From contig NZ_FNEQ01000002.1 in assembly GCF_900100205.1 (NCBI RefSeq), forward strand, positions 124,001-188,000: a DNA stretch of 64,000 nt, given 5' to 3'. Below the pieces are notes generated by a model. It was not told where the DNA came from. It saw only the letters and a program-made list of their open reading frames with translations, and made no database searches. Position 1 is the first letter of the stretch, and each line of letters starts with the position of its first letter. A program made the position numbers and the translations under genes. Shown here in pieces: positions 44,529 through 53,847 of the stretch. Source of the stretch: Duganella sp. OV510. GTDB lineage: Bacteria > Pseudomonadota > Gammaproteobacteria > Burkholderiales > Burkholderiaceae_D.

Positions 44529-44558
44529 AAAAAAGCCAGCTTGCAAGCTGGCTTTTTT
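44529..44558. terminator. Bidirectional terminator between the giant gene and flgL
   Basis: The perfect palindrome GCCAGCTTGCAAGCTGGC is flanked by an A-run and a T-run, so it can stop transcription from both convergent sides. Confidence 0.93.
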
Positions 44559-44574
44559 GTGCGCGGAGGCGGAG

Positions 44575-45837
44575 TTAGCTGATGTAGTTGAACAGCGATA
44601 GGCCGGACATCGTGGTGAACGATTTCTGCGCCGCTGTCAGCGTGGTCTGCTGCTGGGTGAACAGCGAGATCGCGGCCGTGTAATCCAGGTCCTGCAGGTT
44701 GGACAAGGTGGTCGCGTATTGCAGGCCCAGATCGTCGCCGGAGCTGTCCAGGTAGTCCAGCTCCTTCAGCCGCGAGCCGACCGCCGCCTGCACCGACAGC
44801 ACATTGTCGGTGGCGTTGTCGATGTTGACCTGCAACTGGTTCAGCATATTGTTGATCTGCGAGTTGCCAGGCGGCCCATCGCCCGGCGAGCGCAAGGCGT
44901 CGATGAAGCTCTGTACCGTGGTGAAGATCGATTGCTTGGTCGACGGCTCCACCGCAAAGCTGTCGCCATCGGCCGGGTCGCCCTTGACGTCAAATTGCAC
45001 GCCGTCAAAGCTGATGTTCTGGCCGCTAACGTAGGGCTGCGGCTCGGCCGGTATCGGCGTTGGCGGCACCAGGTCGCCGGTGGTCATGTCGGTAATCGTG
45101 TAGGTGGTCTGCTTCGGCACGCCCGGCGTTTCCGGCACCACCTGAAAATTGATCTGGTATTTGTGGCCGGTCAGCAGCGTGGGATCCTTGACCGAGCCGG
45201 CGCTGATGATGCCGGTGCCGCCACGCTCGTAATTGCCGGCGTCCGGCGTGGTGACGAACTTGCCGTTGCCGGTCGGATTGGTTTCAAATACCGAGGTGCC
45301 GGAATCGGTGATGGCAATGCTGCGGGTCGAACCCACTTGCAGCGAACGCTGGCCCTGGTCGCCTGAATAGTCAGCGCCAGTGGCGGTCTTGGTGAACGGC
45401 AGCGTGGTCGATTTGTAGCCGGCGAACACATAGCCGCCAACGCCATCACTGGTGTTGGCCACGCCCAGCAGATCGGCCAGCCGCGCTTCCAGTTCGGTCG
45501 CCACCGAGGCCAGGTCGGACGGCGTGTAGGAGCCGTTGCCAGCCTTCACCGCCAGGTCCTTGATGTCCTGCAGAATGGAGGTGGTGCTGGCCAGCGCCGT
45601 GGTTTCCGCCGTCAGCAAGGCCTTGGCGTTGGAACGGTTGGTGGCCAGTTGTGTATTCAGCGATTGCGACTGCGTTACTTCCAGCGCCCGCGCGCTGGCG
45701 ATCGGGTCGTCGGCCGCCGTCAGGTTCTTGCGCCCGGTCGACAGTTGCTGCTGCGTGCGCGCCATCGAGGACGACAGCGACGTAATCTGCGTCGAGCCGA
45801 TGTCGAATATCGTTTTGGTGCTGATGCGCATAATCAT
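44575..45837 (-). CDS. flgL: Flagellar hook-filament junction protein FlgL
   Basis: The 420-residue flagellin-like protein has the N-terminal block ISTKTIFDIGSTQITSLSSS and LSTGRKNLTAADDPIASARA near 31, and the C-terminal TAAQKSFTTMSGLSLFNYIS. It joins hook and filament with FlgK. The ATG at 45837 has AGAGG at 8 nt; the ATG two codons later is possible. It follows flgK by 35 nt, probably in one operon from the flgK sigma-28 promoter. Confidence 0.95.
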   Translation of the reverse strand: MIMRISTKTIFDIGSTQITSLSSSMARTQQQLSTGRKNLTAADDPIASARALEVTQSQSLNTQLATNRSNAKALLTAETTALASTTSILQDIKDLAVKAGNGSYTPSDLASVATELEARLADLLGVANTSDGVGGYVFAGYKSTTLPFTKTATGADYSGDQGQRSLQVGSTRSIAITDSGTSVFETNPTGNGKFVTTPDAGNYERGGTGIISAGSVKDPTLLTGHKYQINFQVVPETPGVPKQTTYTITDMTTGDLVPPTPIPAEPQPYVSGQNISFDGVQFDVKGDPADGDSFAVEPSTKQSIFTTVQSFIDALRSPGDGPPGNSQINNMLNQLQVNIDNATDNVLSVQAAVGSRLKELDYLDSSGDDLGLQYATTLSNLQDLDYTAAISLFTQQQTTLTAAQKSFTTMSGLSLFNYIS

Positions 45838-45872
45838 GGTACTAGCCTCTTCCTTTGGTTGCCTTAGTTGCC

Positions 45873-47828
45873 TTAGTTGCCCAGGCTGAGCAAGGTGTCA
45901 AACAGCTGGCTGGCCACCTGCATCACCTTGCCGCTGGCCTGGTAGGCCTGCTGATAGCGCAGCAGGTTGGCCGCTTCCTCGTCCAGGTTGACGCCGGAGA
46001 CCGCCTGTTGCGAATTGGTGGCCTGCTTGACGGCGGCGTCGGCTGCCGTGCCGGCGATCTGCGATTCGCGCGCCTTGGTGCCGACCACGTTGACCATCTG
46101 TGCGTAAGTCGACTGGAAAGTCGCCTTGCCGTTGTTCAGGACGTTCTTGGTCTGCAATGCGGCCAGCAAGGCACCATTGCGGCTGTCGCCGACGCCGCTG
46201 GTATTGGGGCCGACGGTGAAAGTATCCTGGTCGGCCGGCGTGCCGCTGATCGCGAAGCTGACGCCGCCGACGCTGATGTTGGCGCCGTCGGTGTACGGCA
46301 CCGGCGTGCCGGCCGGATACACGGTCGCCGTGCCATTGACGGTGACCGTGACGTCCTGGTCGGCCGGGAAGCCGGACAGCGTGCCGGCGGCCTTGTCGAA
46401 GGTCAGCGTCACCGGCGCCGTCAGCGCATTGCCGGGCGTCAAATAATTCTGGTCGACCGTGCCGGCCGTGATCTTGCCGTTGCCGGCATTGGTGGTCGGC
46501 GCGGCGGTGGTGACCGGCGCCGCCAGCGCGATCTTGGCCGGGTCCTTGATCGCCACCGTCAGGCTGCCGGCGGCGTTGTAGGTCGGCCGCACCAGGAAGT
46601 TGTCCTTGGCGGCCGGCGTACCGCTGATGCTGTAGGAGACGCCGTCGATCACCTGCGGTTCGGTCTGCGGGAACGGATTGATCTGCGTGACTTTGCCGTC
46701 GCTCTTGCGGGTGACGTTGAAGTTGGTGCCGTCGTAATCGACGCTGTAGTCGCTGGCGGTCAGCGCGCTGGCGTCGGTGATCACCGCCTTCACTTCTGCT
46801 GTGCTGGCGCCGGAATTGCGCGTGCTCGGGCCGACATAGGCTTCGATCGGATTGAAGAAGTTGGTGCCCAGCGCATCGTTCTGGTCCTGGCCCAGCACGT
46901 GCTGGGCATTGAAGGCGGTGGCCAGGCCGGCTGCCACCTGGCCTAGCGCGTTTTGCGCCTTGTCCAGCGCGTCGTTGCGGAATTCCAGGATGCCGCCCAG
47001 CTGGCCGCCTGTAAACACCGAATCCGGCAGTTCACTGAAGCTGCCGCTGGGTGTCTGGTAGCCGATGGTGACGCGGCCGGCATCGGTCGGCGAGTTCGCC
47101 GTCGTCAGCTGGAAAGCGCTGTTGCCCACCACCAGCGGCTGGCCGGTGCCGAACTGGACGTTCAGCATATTGTTGTCGCCTTGCGTGACGTTGATCTTGA
47201 CCAGCTTGTTCAGCTCGGTCAGCATCTGGTCGCGCTTGTCCAGCAGGTCGTTCGGCGCGGCGGTGCTGGTGGTCAGCCCGGCGATCGTGTTATTGATGTC
47301 AGCAATCTGCTTGGCGTAGGCGTTGATCTCGTTGACGCTGGAAGTGATGGTGCTATTGACGCCAGCCTGCATCTCGTTCAGCCGGGCGCTCATGCCCTGG
47401 AAACGCGCCGCCAGCGATTCCGCGTTCGACAGCAGCGACTGGCGCGCCGCCACCGACGCCGGGTTGGCGGTGGCGTCCTGCACACCGGCGAAGAAGTCCT
47501 GCAGCGCCGGCGACAGGCCGGCGGTCGGATCGGCCAGCAGATTGTCGATCTGGCTGATTTGTTGGCTATAAGTGTTCAGCGCCGCCTGGTTGGCCTCGGC
47601 ATTACGCAGCGAGGTGGCCAGGAAGTTGTCGTAATAGCGGCGCACAGCCTGAATCTCGGTGCCCGTGCCAACAAAGCCGAAGCCCTGGTACTGGGTACCG
47701 GTATCGCCCTGGATGGCCACCTGGCGGTTGTAGCCGGCGGTATTGGCGTTGGTAATATTGTTGCCGGTGGTCGATAAACCCACCTGGGCTGCCAACAAAC
47801 CGCTTTTACCGATGCTGAGTAGACTCAT
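45873..47828 (-). CDS. flgK: Flagellar hook-associated protein FlgK
   Basis: The 651-residue first junction protein starts LLSIGKSGLLAAQVGLSTTG with the rod/hook motif NNITNANTAGYNRQ near 23 and ends with EEAANLLRYQQAYQASGKVM and ASQLFDTLLSLGN. The stop region is duplicated: GGCAACTAA occurs twice in tandem, then GGCAAC again, so a second in-frame stop follows at once. A sigma-28-like promoter lies just upstream. Confidence 0.96.
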   Translation of the reverse strand: MSLLSIGKSGLLAAQVGLSTTGNNITNANTAGYNRQVAIQGDTGTQYQGFGFVGTGTEIQAVRRYYDNFLATSLRNAEANQAALNTYSQQISQIDNLLADPTAGLSPALQDFFAGVQDATANPASVAARQSLLSNAESLAARFQGMSARLNEMQAGVNSTITSSVNEINAYAKQIADINNTIAGLTTSTAAPNDLLDKRDQMLTELNKLVKINVTQGDNNMLNVQFGTGQPLVVGNSAFQLTTANSPTDAGRVTIGYQTPSGSFSELPDSVFTGGQLGGILEFRNDALDKAQNALGQVAAGLATAFNAQHVLGQDQNDALGTNFFNPIEAYVGPSTRNSGASTAEVKAVITDASALTASDYSVDYDGTNFNVTRKSDGKVTQINPFPQTEPQVIDGVSYSISGTPAAKDNFLVRPTYNAAGSLTVAIKDPAKIALAAPVTTAAPTTNAGNGKITAGTVDQNYLTPGNALTAPVTLTFDKAAGTLSGFPADQDVTVTVNGTATVYPAGTPVPYTDGANISVGGVSFAISGTPADQDTFTVGPNTSGVGDSRNGALLAALQTKNVLNNGKATFQSTYAQMVNVVGTKARESQIAGTAADAAVKQATNSQQAVSGVNLDEEAANLLRYQQAYQASGKVMQVASQLFDTLLSLGN

Positions 47829-47853
47829 AATAAATTCGCTTTAAGTAGTGAGG

Positions 47854-47880
47854 TTTACGGCAGCATTTGCCGAAACTTGA
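47854..47880 (-). promoter_or_regulatory. Candidate sigma-28 promoter for flgK-flgL
   Basis: Read on the minus strand: TCAAGTTT (7 of 8 to the -35 box), an 11-nt spacer, GCCGTAAA (6 of 8 to the -10 box). It lies between the flgJ stop and the flgK start, where many bacteria have a class 3 promoter. Confidence 0.72.
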
Positions 47881-48849
47881 TCATCCAGCCAGCGAGCGCT
47901 TGATGATGCTGGTCAACTTGTTGGCATAGTTGGGGTCGGTGGCGTAGCCAGCCTTCTGCAAACCCTGGGCGAAACTGGCGGCGTCACCGGCGCTGGCCAG
48001 CACTTTTTCATAGCGGGGGTTGCTAGTAATCAACTTTGCATAATCCTTGAAACTGTCCGCATAGCTGTCGTAGGCGCGGAAACGCTCGACCTTGGTTTGC
48101 GCCTTGCCGTTCACGTATTCGGTGGTGGTGGCCTCGACCACCTTGCCTTTCCAGTCGGCGCTGGCCTTGATGCCAAACAGGTTGTGGCTGCTGCTGCCGT
48201 CGCGCGCCTTGATCTCGCGCCGGCCCCAGCCGGACTCCAGCGCCGCCTGGCCCAGCATGAACTTGGCCGGGATGCCGGTGGCCTTGCTGGCCTCTTCCGC
48301 GTGCGACGCCAGTTTTTCCTGGAAGCTGCGCACATGCGGCGCCTGCGAGCCTTTGTTGGCGCTGGCAGCGGCGTCGGTGCTGCTGGTGGCGGTGGCGGCC
48401 GCATTGCCGCCGGCGGCGGCGATTGCGCGCTGCAGCTTGGCATCCATCAGGCTGGCCATGCCGGCAAAGCTGCCGCCGTTGGCGCCGCTGCTCTTGTCGG
48501 CGGCCTCGCCGCCGATGGCCAGCGCCTGGTTGTCGGTCTGCCTGGACAGCTGACGCACCAGCATGTCGGCCAGGCCGATGCCCTTCTTGGCGATGTTCTG
48601 GCTGGTCTGCTGGTCCAGCATGGTCTGGAAGGTCTTGCTCTGCTGGCTGTCCATCATGCCGTCCTGCGGCGTGGCTTCACGCATGCTCTTCAGCATCATG
48701 TTGACGAACATGGCTTCGAACTGGGTCGACGCGGTTTTCAGCGCCTCCGGGCTGCCGGCGCGCGCCGACTGCTTGAGGCTGCCCATATCGCGCAGGTCCA
48801 GCGCGAATTTGCCGCTCAGGTCATTGGAGGTGGAAGTTTGGCTGGCCAT
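47881..48849 (-). CDS. flgJ: Rod-cap and peptidoglycan hydrolase FlgJ
   Basis: The 322-residue, two-domain protein has an N-terminal rod-cap domain (ASTQFEAMFVNMMLKSMREA near 41) and a C-terminal glucosaminidase domain (KFMLGQAALESGWGRREIKA near 198, HNLFGIKASADWKGKVVE near 223), which opens the cell wall for the rod. The catalytic Glu in ALESGWG is present. It has the dual-domain form typical of beta/gamma-proteobacteria. Confidence 0.95.
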   Translation of the reverse strand: MASQTSTSNDLSGKFALDLRDMGSLKQSARAGSPEALKTASTQFEAMFVNMMLKSMREATPQDGMMDSQQSKTFQTMLDQQTSQNIAKKGIGLADMLVRQLSRQTDNQALAIGGEAADKSSGANGGSFAGMASLMDAKLQRAIAAAGGNAAATATSSTDAAASANKGSQAPHVRSFQEKLASHAEEASKATGIPAKFMLGQAALESGWGRREIKARDGSSSHNLFGIKASADWKGKVVEATTTEYVNGKAQTKVERFRAYDSYADSFKDYAKLITSNPRYEKVLASAGDAASFAQGLQKAGYATDPNYANKLTSIIKRSLAG

Positions 48850-48860
48850 GGTTCACCCGC

Positions 48861-49985
48861 TTAAATAATTTCCAGTTCGGCACGCAGCGAACCTGCGGCC
48901 TTCATTGCCTGCAAGATCGACAGCAGGTCTTGCGGCGTGGCGCCGATGGCGTTGAGCGCCTTCACCACCTCAGCCAGCGAGGCGCCGCCCTTGACCAGCA
49001 TGACCTTGCCAGCATCTTGCTTGATGCCAACTTGCGGATTCTGCGTGACCACCGTGCGGCCGCCGGACAGCGGGTTCGGCTGGCTCACCTGGGTGTCGGC
49101 GTTGACTGATACTGACAGATTGCCGTGGGAAATGGCGCACGTCTCCAGCGTCACAGCGCGGTTCATCACTACCGAGCCGGTGCGGGCGTTCATGATGACC
49201 TTGGCCGGCTGCTCGGCCGGATTCACCTGCATGTCCTGCAAGGTGCCGATGAAAGTCACGCGCTGGTCGCTGCTGCTGGGCGCCTGCACGCGGATCACGC
49301 GGCTGTCCAGCGCATAGGCGATGCCGGCGCCGTATTTGTCGTTGATGGCTTCGACCATGCGGCTGGCGGTGGCGAAGTCGGCGTTGTTGAGCTCCAGCTT
49401 GATCATATTCCCTTCGCCCAGGCTGGTGGCCACCGCGCGCTCGACGGTAGCACCGCCGGAAATCTTGCCCACGCTCAGGTGGTTGACGGTCAGCGAGCTG
49501 CCGCCGCCACCGCCGCCGGCTTGCACGCCTACGCCGCCGACCAGCACATTGCCTTGTGCCATGCCGTACACCTGGCCGTCCGCACCTTTCAGTGGCGTCA
49601 TCAGCAACGTGCCGCCACGCAAACTCTTGGCATTACCCATCGACGATACCGTGATGTCCAGCTGTTGCCCAGGCTGGGCAAACGGCGGCAGCGTCGCGGT
49701 CACCATCACGGCGGCGACGTTCTTCAGCTGTAACTGGCTGCCGCCCTGCGGCAGGTTGACGCCCAGTTGCTGCAGCATGGAAATCACGCTTTGCACGGTG
49801 AACGGGGTTTGCGTGGTCTGGTCGCCCGAACCGTCGAGGCCGACCACCAGGCCGTAGCCCAGCAACTGGTTGTTACGCACGCCGGCGATGCTGGCCAGGT
49901 CCTTGATGCGCTCGGCCTGGCTCAGCGGCGCCAACAGCGTCAGGCACACCAGCAGCGCAGCTTTGAGTGAAGTTTTCATGATCAT
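48861..49985 (-). CDS. flgI: Flagellar P-ring protein FlgI
   Basis: The 374-residue periplasmic ring protein has a signal peptide (hydrophobic core ALLVCLTLLAPLSQA, cleavage before ER) and the conserved IAGVRNNQLLGYGLVVGLDG near 33. It ends with ALNAIGATPQDLLSILQAMK. The first ATG (49985) overlaps the flgH stop by 1 nt; an ATG two codons later is equally possible. Confidence 0.96.
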   Translation of the reverse strand: MIMKTSLKAALLVCLTLLAPLSQAERIKDLASIAGVRNNQLLGYGLVVGLDGSGDQTTQTPFTVQSVISMLQQLGVNLPQGGSQLQLKNVAAVMVTATLPPFAQPGQQLDITVSSMGNAKSLRGGTLLMTPLKGADGQVYGMAQGNVLVGGVGVQAGGGGGGSSLTVNHLSVGKISGGATVERAVATSLGEGNMIKLELNNADFATASRMVEAINDKYGAGIAYALDSRVIRVQAPSSSDQRVTFIGTLQDMQVNPAEQPAKVIMNARTGSVVMNRAVTLETCAISHGNLSVSVNADTQVSQPNPLSGGRTVVTQNPQVGIKQDAGKVMLVKGGASLAEVVKALNAIGATPQDLLSILQAMKAAGSLRAELEII

Positions 49986-50641
49986 CAGAACGGCAGCAGG
50001 CTTTGGAAGAAGCGCGACGCCATCGACGACACTTCAGCGCGGTCGATGGAGTTGGCGGTGCGGTATTCGACGCGGGCGTCAGCCACTGCGGTCGACGACA
50101 CGGTGTTGCCGGTGGCGATGCTGTCCGGGTTAATCATGCCGGAGAAGCGGATGTACTCGGTGCCCTTGTTCATGCCGACCTGCTTCTCGCCGGCGACGAT
50201 CAGGTTGCCGTTGCTCAGCACCTCCACCACAGTGATGCCCATGGTGCCGGTGAAGGCATTGCTGGCGGTCTGCGCATCGCCATCCGTATACGTGTTTTCG
50301 CTCGACACCGACAGCGGATTACCGAAAGTGCTTTGCAGCTTCTTCGGCAAGGCGGCCGATACGCTGCCCGACTTGTTGCCGGACGCCGTGCCGCTCTTGT
50401 TGGCCGAAGTGCGTTCGGTGATCACCAGCGTCAGCACGTCACCGATATGGCGCGCACGGCGGTCTTCGAACACCGGGCGGAATGCCGATGCCTGGTAGAT
50501 GGCGCCGTTGTTCGGCACCGCCTGCAACTGCTCGCTGGTCAGCGGGCGCGCGCTCTTCGGACCGGAAACGATGGAGCTGGGAGTGGCGGCGCAACCGCTG
50601 AGCACGGCGGCGGCGATAAACAGGGAGATGGCGTGTTTCAT
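49985..50641 (-). CDS. flgH: Flagellar L-ring lipoprotein FlgH
   Basis: The 218-residue protein has a lipoprotein signal with lipobox LSGC (Cys about 17), so it should be anchored in the outer membrane. Family blocks: FEDRRARHIGDVLTLVITER near 59 and GEKQVGMNKGTEYIRFSGMI near 151. It shares 1 nt with flgI. Confidence 0.96.
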   Translation of the reverse strand: MKHAISLFIAAAVLSGCAATPSSIVSGPKSARPLTSEQLQAVPNNGAIYQASAFRPVFEDRRARHIGDVLTLVITERTSANKSGTASGNKSGSVSAALPKKLQSTFGNPLSVSSENTYTDGDAQTASNAFTGTMGITVVEVLSNGNLIVAGEKQVGMNKGTEYIRFSGMINPDSIATGNTVSSTAVADARVEYRTANSIDRAEVSSMASRFFQSLLPF

Positions 50642-50651
50642 GATCTGTTCC

Positions 50652-51443
50652 TTACATTTGCGACAGCTTCTGCAGCATCTGGTCGGAGGTGGTGATGGCC
50701 TTGGAGTTGATTTCGTAGGCGCGCTGGGTCTGGATCATATTGACCATCTCCTCCACCACGTTGACGTTGGAGGTTTCCACATAGCCTTGCAGGATCAGGC
50801 CGGTGCCATTGGTACCCGGCGTGTTCTGCTGCGGCGCACCGGAAGCGGTGGTTTCCACGTACAGGTTCTCGCCCTTGGATTCCAGGCCGGTCGGATTGAT
50901 GAAGGTGGCCAGCTGCAAGCTGCCCAGCTGCTGGGTGGTGGTGGCGCCGTTGGCGCCGGAGATGTTGACCGAGACGGTGCCATCGCGCGCCACGGTGATC
51001 GATTGCGCGGTGATCGGGATGGTGATGGCCGGTTGCAGCACAAAGCCTTCCGAGGTCACCATCTGGCCGTTGTTATCGCGCTGGAACGAGCCGTCGCGGG
51101 TGTAGGCGGTGGTGCCATCCGGCAGCAGCACGGTGAAGAAGCCGCTGCCGTTGACCATGATGTCCTTGTCGTTGCCGGTGGACTGGGGATTGCCCTGGGT
51201 GTGGATGCGCTCGATGGCGACCGGGCGCACGCCGGTACCGAGCTGCATGCCGGAGGGCAGATTGGTCTGCTGCGACGACAGCGCGCCCGGCTGGCGGATA
51301 TTCTGGTACAGCAGATCCTCGAAGACGGCGCGTGACTTTTTGAAACCGTTGGTGCTGACGTTGGCCAGATTATTGGACGTGACGTCCATCTGCGTCTGCT
51401 GCGCTTCCATGCCAGTCTTGGCGATCCATAACGAACGTATCAT
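50652..51443 (-). CDS. flgG: Flagellar distal rod protein FlgG
   Basis: The 263-residue protein is standard in length and sequence: [20 protein letters not shown] at the N-terminus, [19 protein letters not shown] near 20 and [20 protein letters not shown] near 231. FlgG forms the outer part of the rod. Confidence 0.97.
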   Translation of the reverse strand: MIRSLWIAKTGMEAQQTQMDVTSNNLANVSTNGFKKSRAVFEDLLYQNIRQPGALSSQQTNLPSGMQLGTGVRPVAIERIHTQGNPQSTGNDKDIMVNGSGFFTVLLPDGTTAYTRDGSFQRDNNGQMVTSEGFVLQPAITIPITAQSITVARDGTVSVNISGANGATTTQQLGSLQLATFINPTGLESKGENLYVETTASGAPQQNTPGTNGTGLILQGYVETSNVNVVEEMVNMIQTQRAYEINSKAITTSDQMLQKLSQM

Positions 51444-51512
51444 GTTGCTTCTCCCAATGCCGGATGAACATACACCTGTTCATCCCATGCAAGCATTATG
51501 CGGGAGAGGACG

Positions 51513-52253
51513 TCAACTCAAAGCGAGGATCTGGGTGGCTTTTGCGGCGTTATTCTCGGCGTTCTTCATCAGGCTCATTTGCATTTCAAACTGCCTTGCC
51601 AGGCTGATCATGTTGACCATGGAATCCACCGGATTGACATTGCTGCCTTCCAGCACGCCATCGACCACGCGCACATTCGGGTCGTTCTCGGCCGGCGTGC
51701 CATCGGCCTGGCGGAACAGGCCGTCATCGCCGCGGATCAGGCCCTTGACGTCCGGATTGACCAGTTTCAGCCGCCCCAGCACGTTGGAAGGGCCTGGCTC
51801 GAAATTGTCGTTGACCACGCTCACCGTGCCATCGCTGGCGATGGTGATCTTGGTGTCCGGCGGCACCGCGATCGGGCCGCCGTCGCCGATCAGCGTTTGC
51901 CCGCTGGTAGTCTGCAGGATGCCGTTTTCGGTGATCTTCAAACTGCCGTTGCGGGTGTAGGCTTCCGAACCGTCGGCCGATTGCACCGCCAGCCAGCCCT
52001 GGTCGCGCACGGCAATGTCGAGCGCGCGGCCAGTGGTTTCCATCGGCCCGGAACGGAAGTCCGAGCCGACCGTGGAATCGACCACGAAGGCGCGCGTCGG
52101 CAAGCCCTCCGACACCACCGGCACCGCGCGGAAGCTGTCCAGCTGGGCGCGGAAGCCGGTGGTGGTGGCATTGGCCAGGTTGTTCGACACGGTGGCCTGC
52201 TGCTCCATCACGTGTCGCGCACCAGTCATTGCCGTATAGACGAGACGGTCCAT
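51513..52253 (-). CDS. flgF: Flagellar proximal rod protein FlgF
   Basis: The 246-residue rod protein starts MDRLVYTAMTGARHVMEQQA, with VSNNLANATTTGFRAQLDSF near 22, and ends with the helical VDSMVNMISLARQFEMQMSL block near 211. It is 69 nt before flgG and 14 nt behind flgE. Confidence 0.96.
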   Translation of the reverse strand: MDRLVYTAMTGARHVMEQQATVSNNLANATTTGFRAQLDSFRAVPVVSEGLPTRAFVVDSTVGSDFRSGPMETTGRALDIAVRDQGWLAVQSADGSEAYTRNGSLKITENGILQTTSGQTLIGDGGPIAVPPDTKITIASDGTVSVVNDNFEPGPSNVLGRLKLVNPDVKGLIRGDDGLFRQADGTPAENDPNVRVVDGVLEGSNVNPVDSMVNMISLARQFEMQMSLMKNAENNAAKATQILALS

Positions 52254-52267
52254 GGCCTACCCCTCTA

Positions 52268-53818
52268 TTAACGCAGATTGACCAGCGTTTGCAGGATCGA
52301 GTCCTCGGTCTTGATGGTCTGCGCATTCGCCTGGTAGACGCGCTGCGCGGTGATCATGTTGACCAGTTCGGCCGTCAGGTCGGTGTTCGAGGTTTCCACC
52401 ATGCTGGAACGCAGCTGGCCCATCGAACCCGCGTTGGGCACGCCCACGGTTGGCGGACCGGAGGCCGCGCTTTCCGACCAGGCATTGTTGCCGAGTGGCG
52501 TCAGGCCGTCGACGCTGGCGAAGTTGGCCATGGCGATCTGACCCATCGCGCGCGACTTGCCGTTGCTGTACTGGCCCAGGATGACGCCGTTCTCGTCGAT
52601 CGAGTAACGCTGCCAGGAGCCGGCCGAGTAACCGTTCTGGACCGAGCCCAGGTCGTTGGTGACGCTACCGTACTGGGTGGTCTTGTCAAAGGTGGTGGCG
52701 ATGGTCATCGGCTCCTGCGCGCCGGTGTCCGGGAAGATCGGCAGCTGGATCTGGAACGGCAGCGTCTGCGGCGGCTCCATCAAGGCCATTGCCTGCGGAT
52801 CCAGCGCGCCGGTCTTGGTGAACACCAGCGTGCCGACCTTGACCGCTGGCACGGTGATGGAGGCGGCCAGCAGACCGTTGATCTGGTCCGGCGTCTTGCC
52901 GGTGATCGAGCCGGTGGCACCCGGATCGATCGCGTCATAGGCGGCGGTAATGCCCGCGATCTGGTCTTCCGTGGCGCCAGCCGCGCCAGCGGCATTGATC
53001 ATGGCGTCGCGCGCGGCAGCCGCATAGGCGCCAGCGGCGGCAGCAATGGTTTCCGGCACCGGCGGCACCGCCTTGACGGCATTGTTGTATTCCAGGCGCG
53101 CGGCGACCACGGTCTCATCGCTATTGACCGAGGCGGCGACGCCGGCCGAAACGATTTCCTTGTTGTCGGCGGCGGCGTACACATCCCACTGGTTGGCATC
53201 GGTCTTGACGTAGTAAGTGGTCATGACGTGCGAGGTGCCCAGCGAATCGTACACGTTCAGCACGGTCTGCTTGTTGTAGCTGGTCGGATCGTTGGCGTCG
53301 AACGGCACGGTTTCCGGGACTTTTTCAGCCGAGCTCAGGTTCAGCTGGAAGTTGGCCTCGGTGGTTTCCACCGGTTTCAGGTCGGACTTGTCCAGCGTCA
53401 GCGGCACGGGTGCGCCCAACTGGATCACGCCGGCGGTATTCGCCAGGTAACCGGTCAGCACAGCGCCCTGCGCATTGACCAGCGTGTGGGTATTGTCTTC
53501 GTGGAACTGGCCGTTGCGCGAATACTGTACCGCGCCGTTGACCACCAGGCGGAAGAAGCCGCCGCCATTGATCGCCACGTCCAGCGGATTGCTGCTGCTC
53601 TCAAGATTACCTTGCGTGAATTGCTGCGCCAGCTTGGATACGGTCACACCGATACCCGGGTTGTTGCCGGAAACGCCGTTCAGCGAGTTGGCGTACAGGT
53701 CGGCAAACTGTGCTTGCGAGCTCTTGAAGCCCACGGTGCTGGCATTGGCGATATTGTTGCCAATGACGTCCAGCGATTTGGATGCAGCATTCAAGCCGCT
53801 CAGCCCTTGTTGGAACAT
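52268..53818 (-). CDS. flgE: Flagellar hook protein FlgE, long form
   Basis: The 516-residue hook subunit has the conserved N-terminus (FQQGLSGLNAASKSLDVIGN, then NIANASTVGFKSSQAQFADL) and C-terminus (LTAELVNMITAQRVYQANAQ). Typical FlgE is about 400 residues. The extra 100 or so residues include an Ala-rich stretch around 250-310 (with AAAAGAYAAAARDAMINAAG), probably a surface-exposed hook domain. Confidence 0.96.
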   Translation of the reverse strand: MFQQGLSGLNAASKSLDVIGNNIANASTVGFKSSQAQFADLYANSLNGVSGNNPGIGVTVSKLAQQFTQGNLESSSNPLDVAINGGGFFRLVVNGAVQYSRNGQFHEDNTHTLVNAQGAVLTGYLANTAGVIQLGAPVPLTLDKSDLKPVETTEANFQLNLSSAEKVPETVPFDANDPTSYNKQTVLNVYDSLGTSHVMTTYYVKTDANQWDVYAAADNKEIVSAGVAASVNSDETVVAARLEYNNAVKAVPPVPETIAAAAGAYAAAARDAMINAAGAAGATEDQIAGITAAYDAIDPGATGSITGKTPDQINGLLAASITVPAVKVGTLVFTKTGALDPQAMALMEPPQTLPFQIQLPIFPDTGAQEPMTIATTFDKTTQYGSVTNDLGSVQNGYSAGSWQRYSIDENGVILGQYSNGKSRAMGQIAMANFASVDGLTPLGNNAWSESAASGPPTVGVPNAGSMGQLRSSMVETSNTDLTAELVNMITAQRVYQANAQTIKTEDSILQTLVNLR

Positions 53819-53847
53819 GGTATTCCCCTATCTAGGTGTGATACTGC

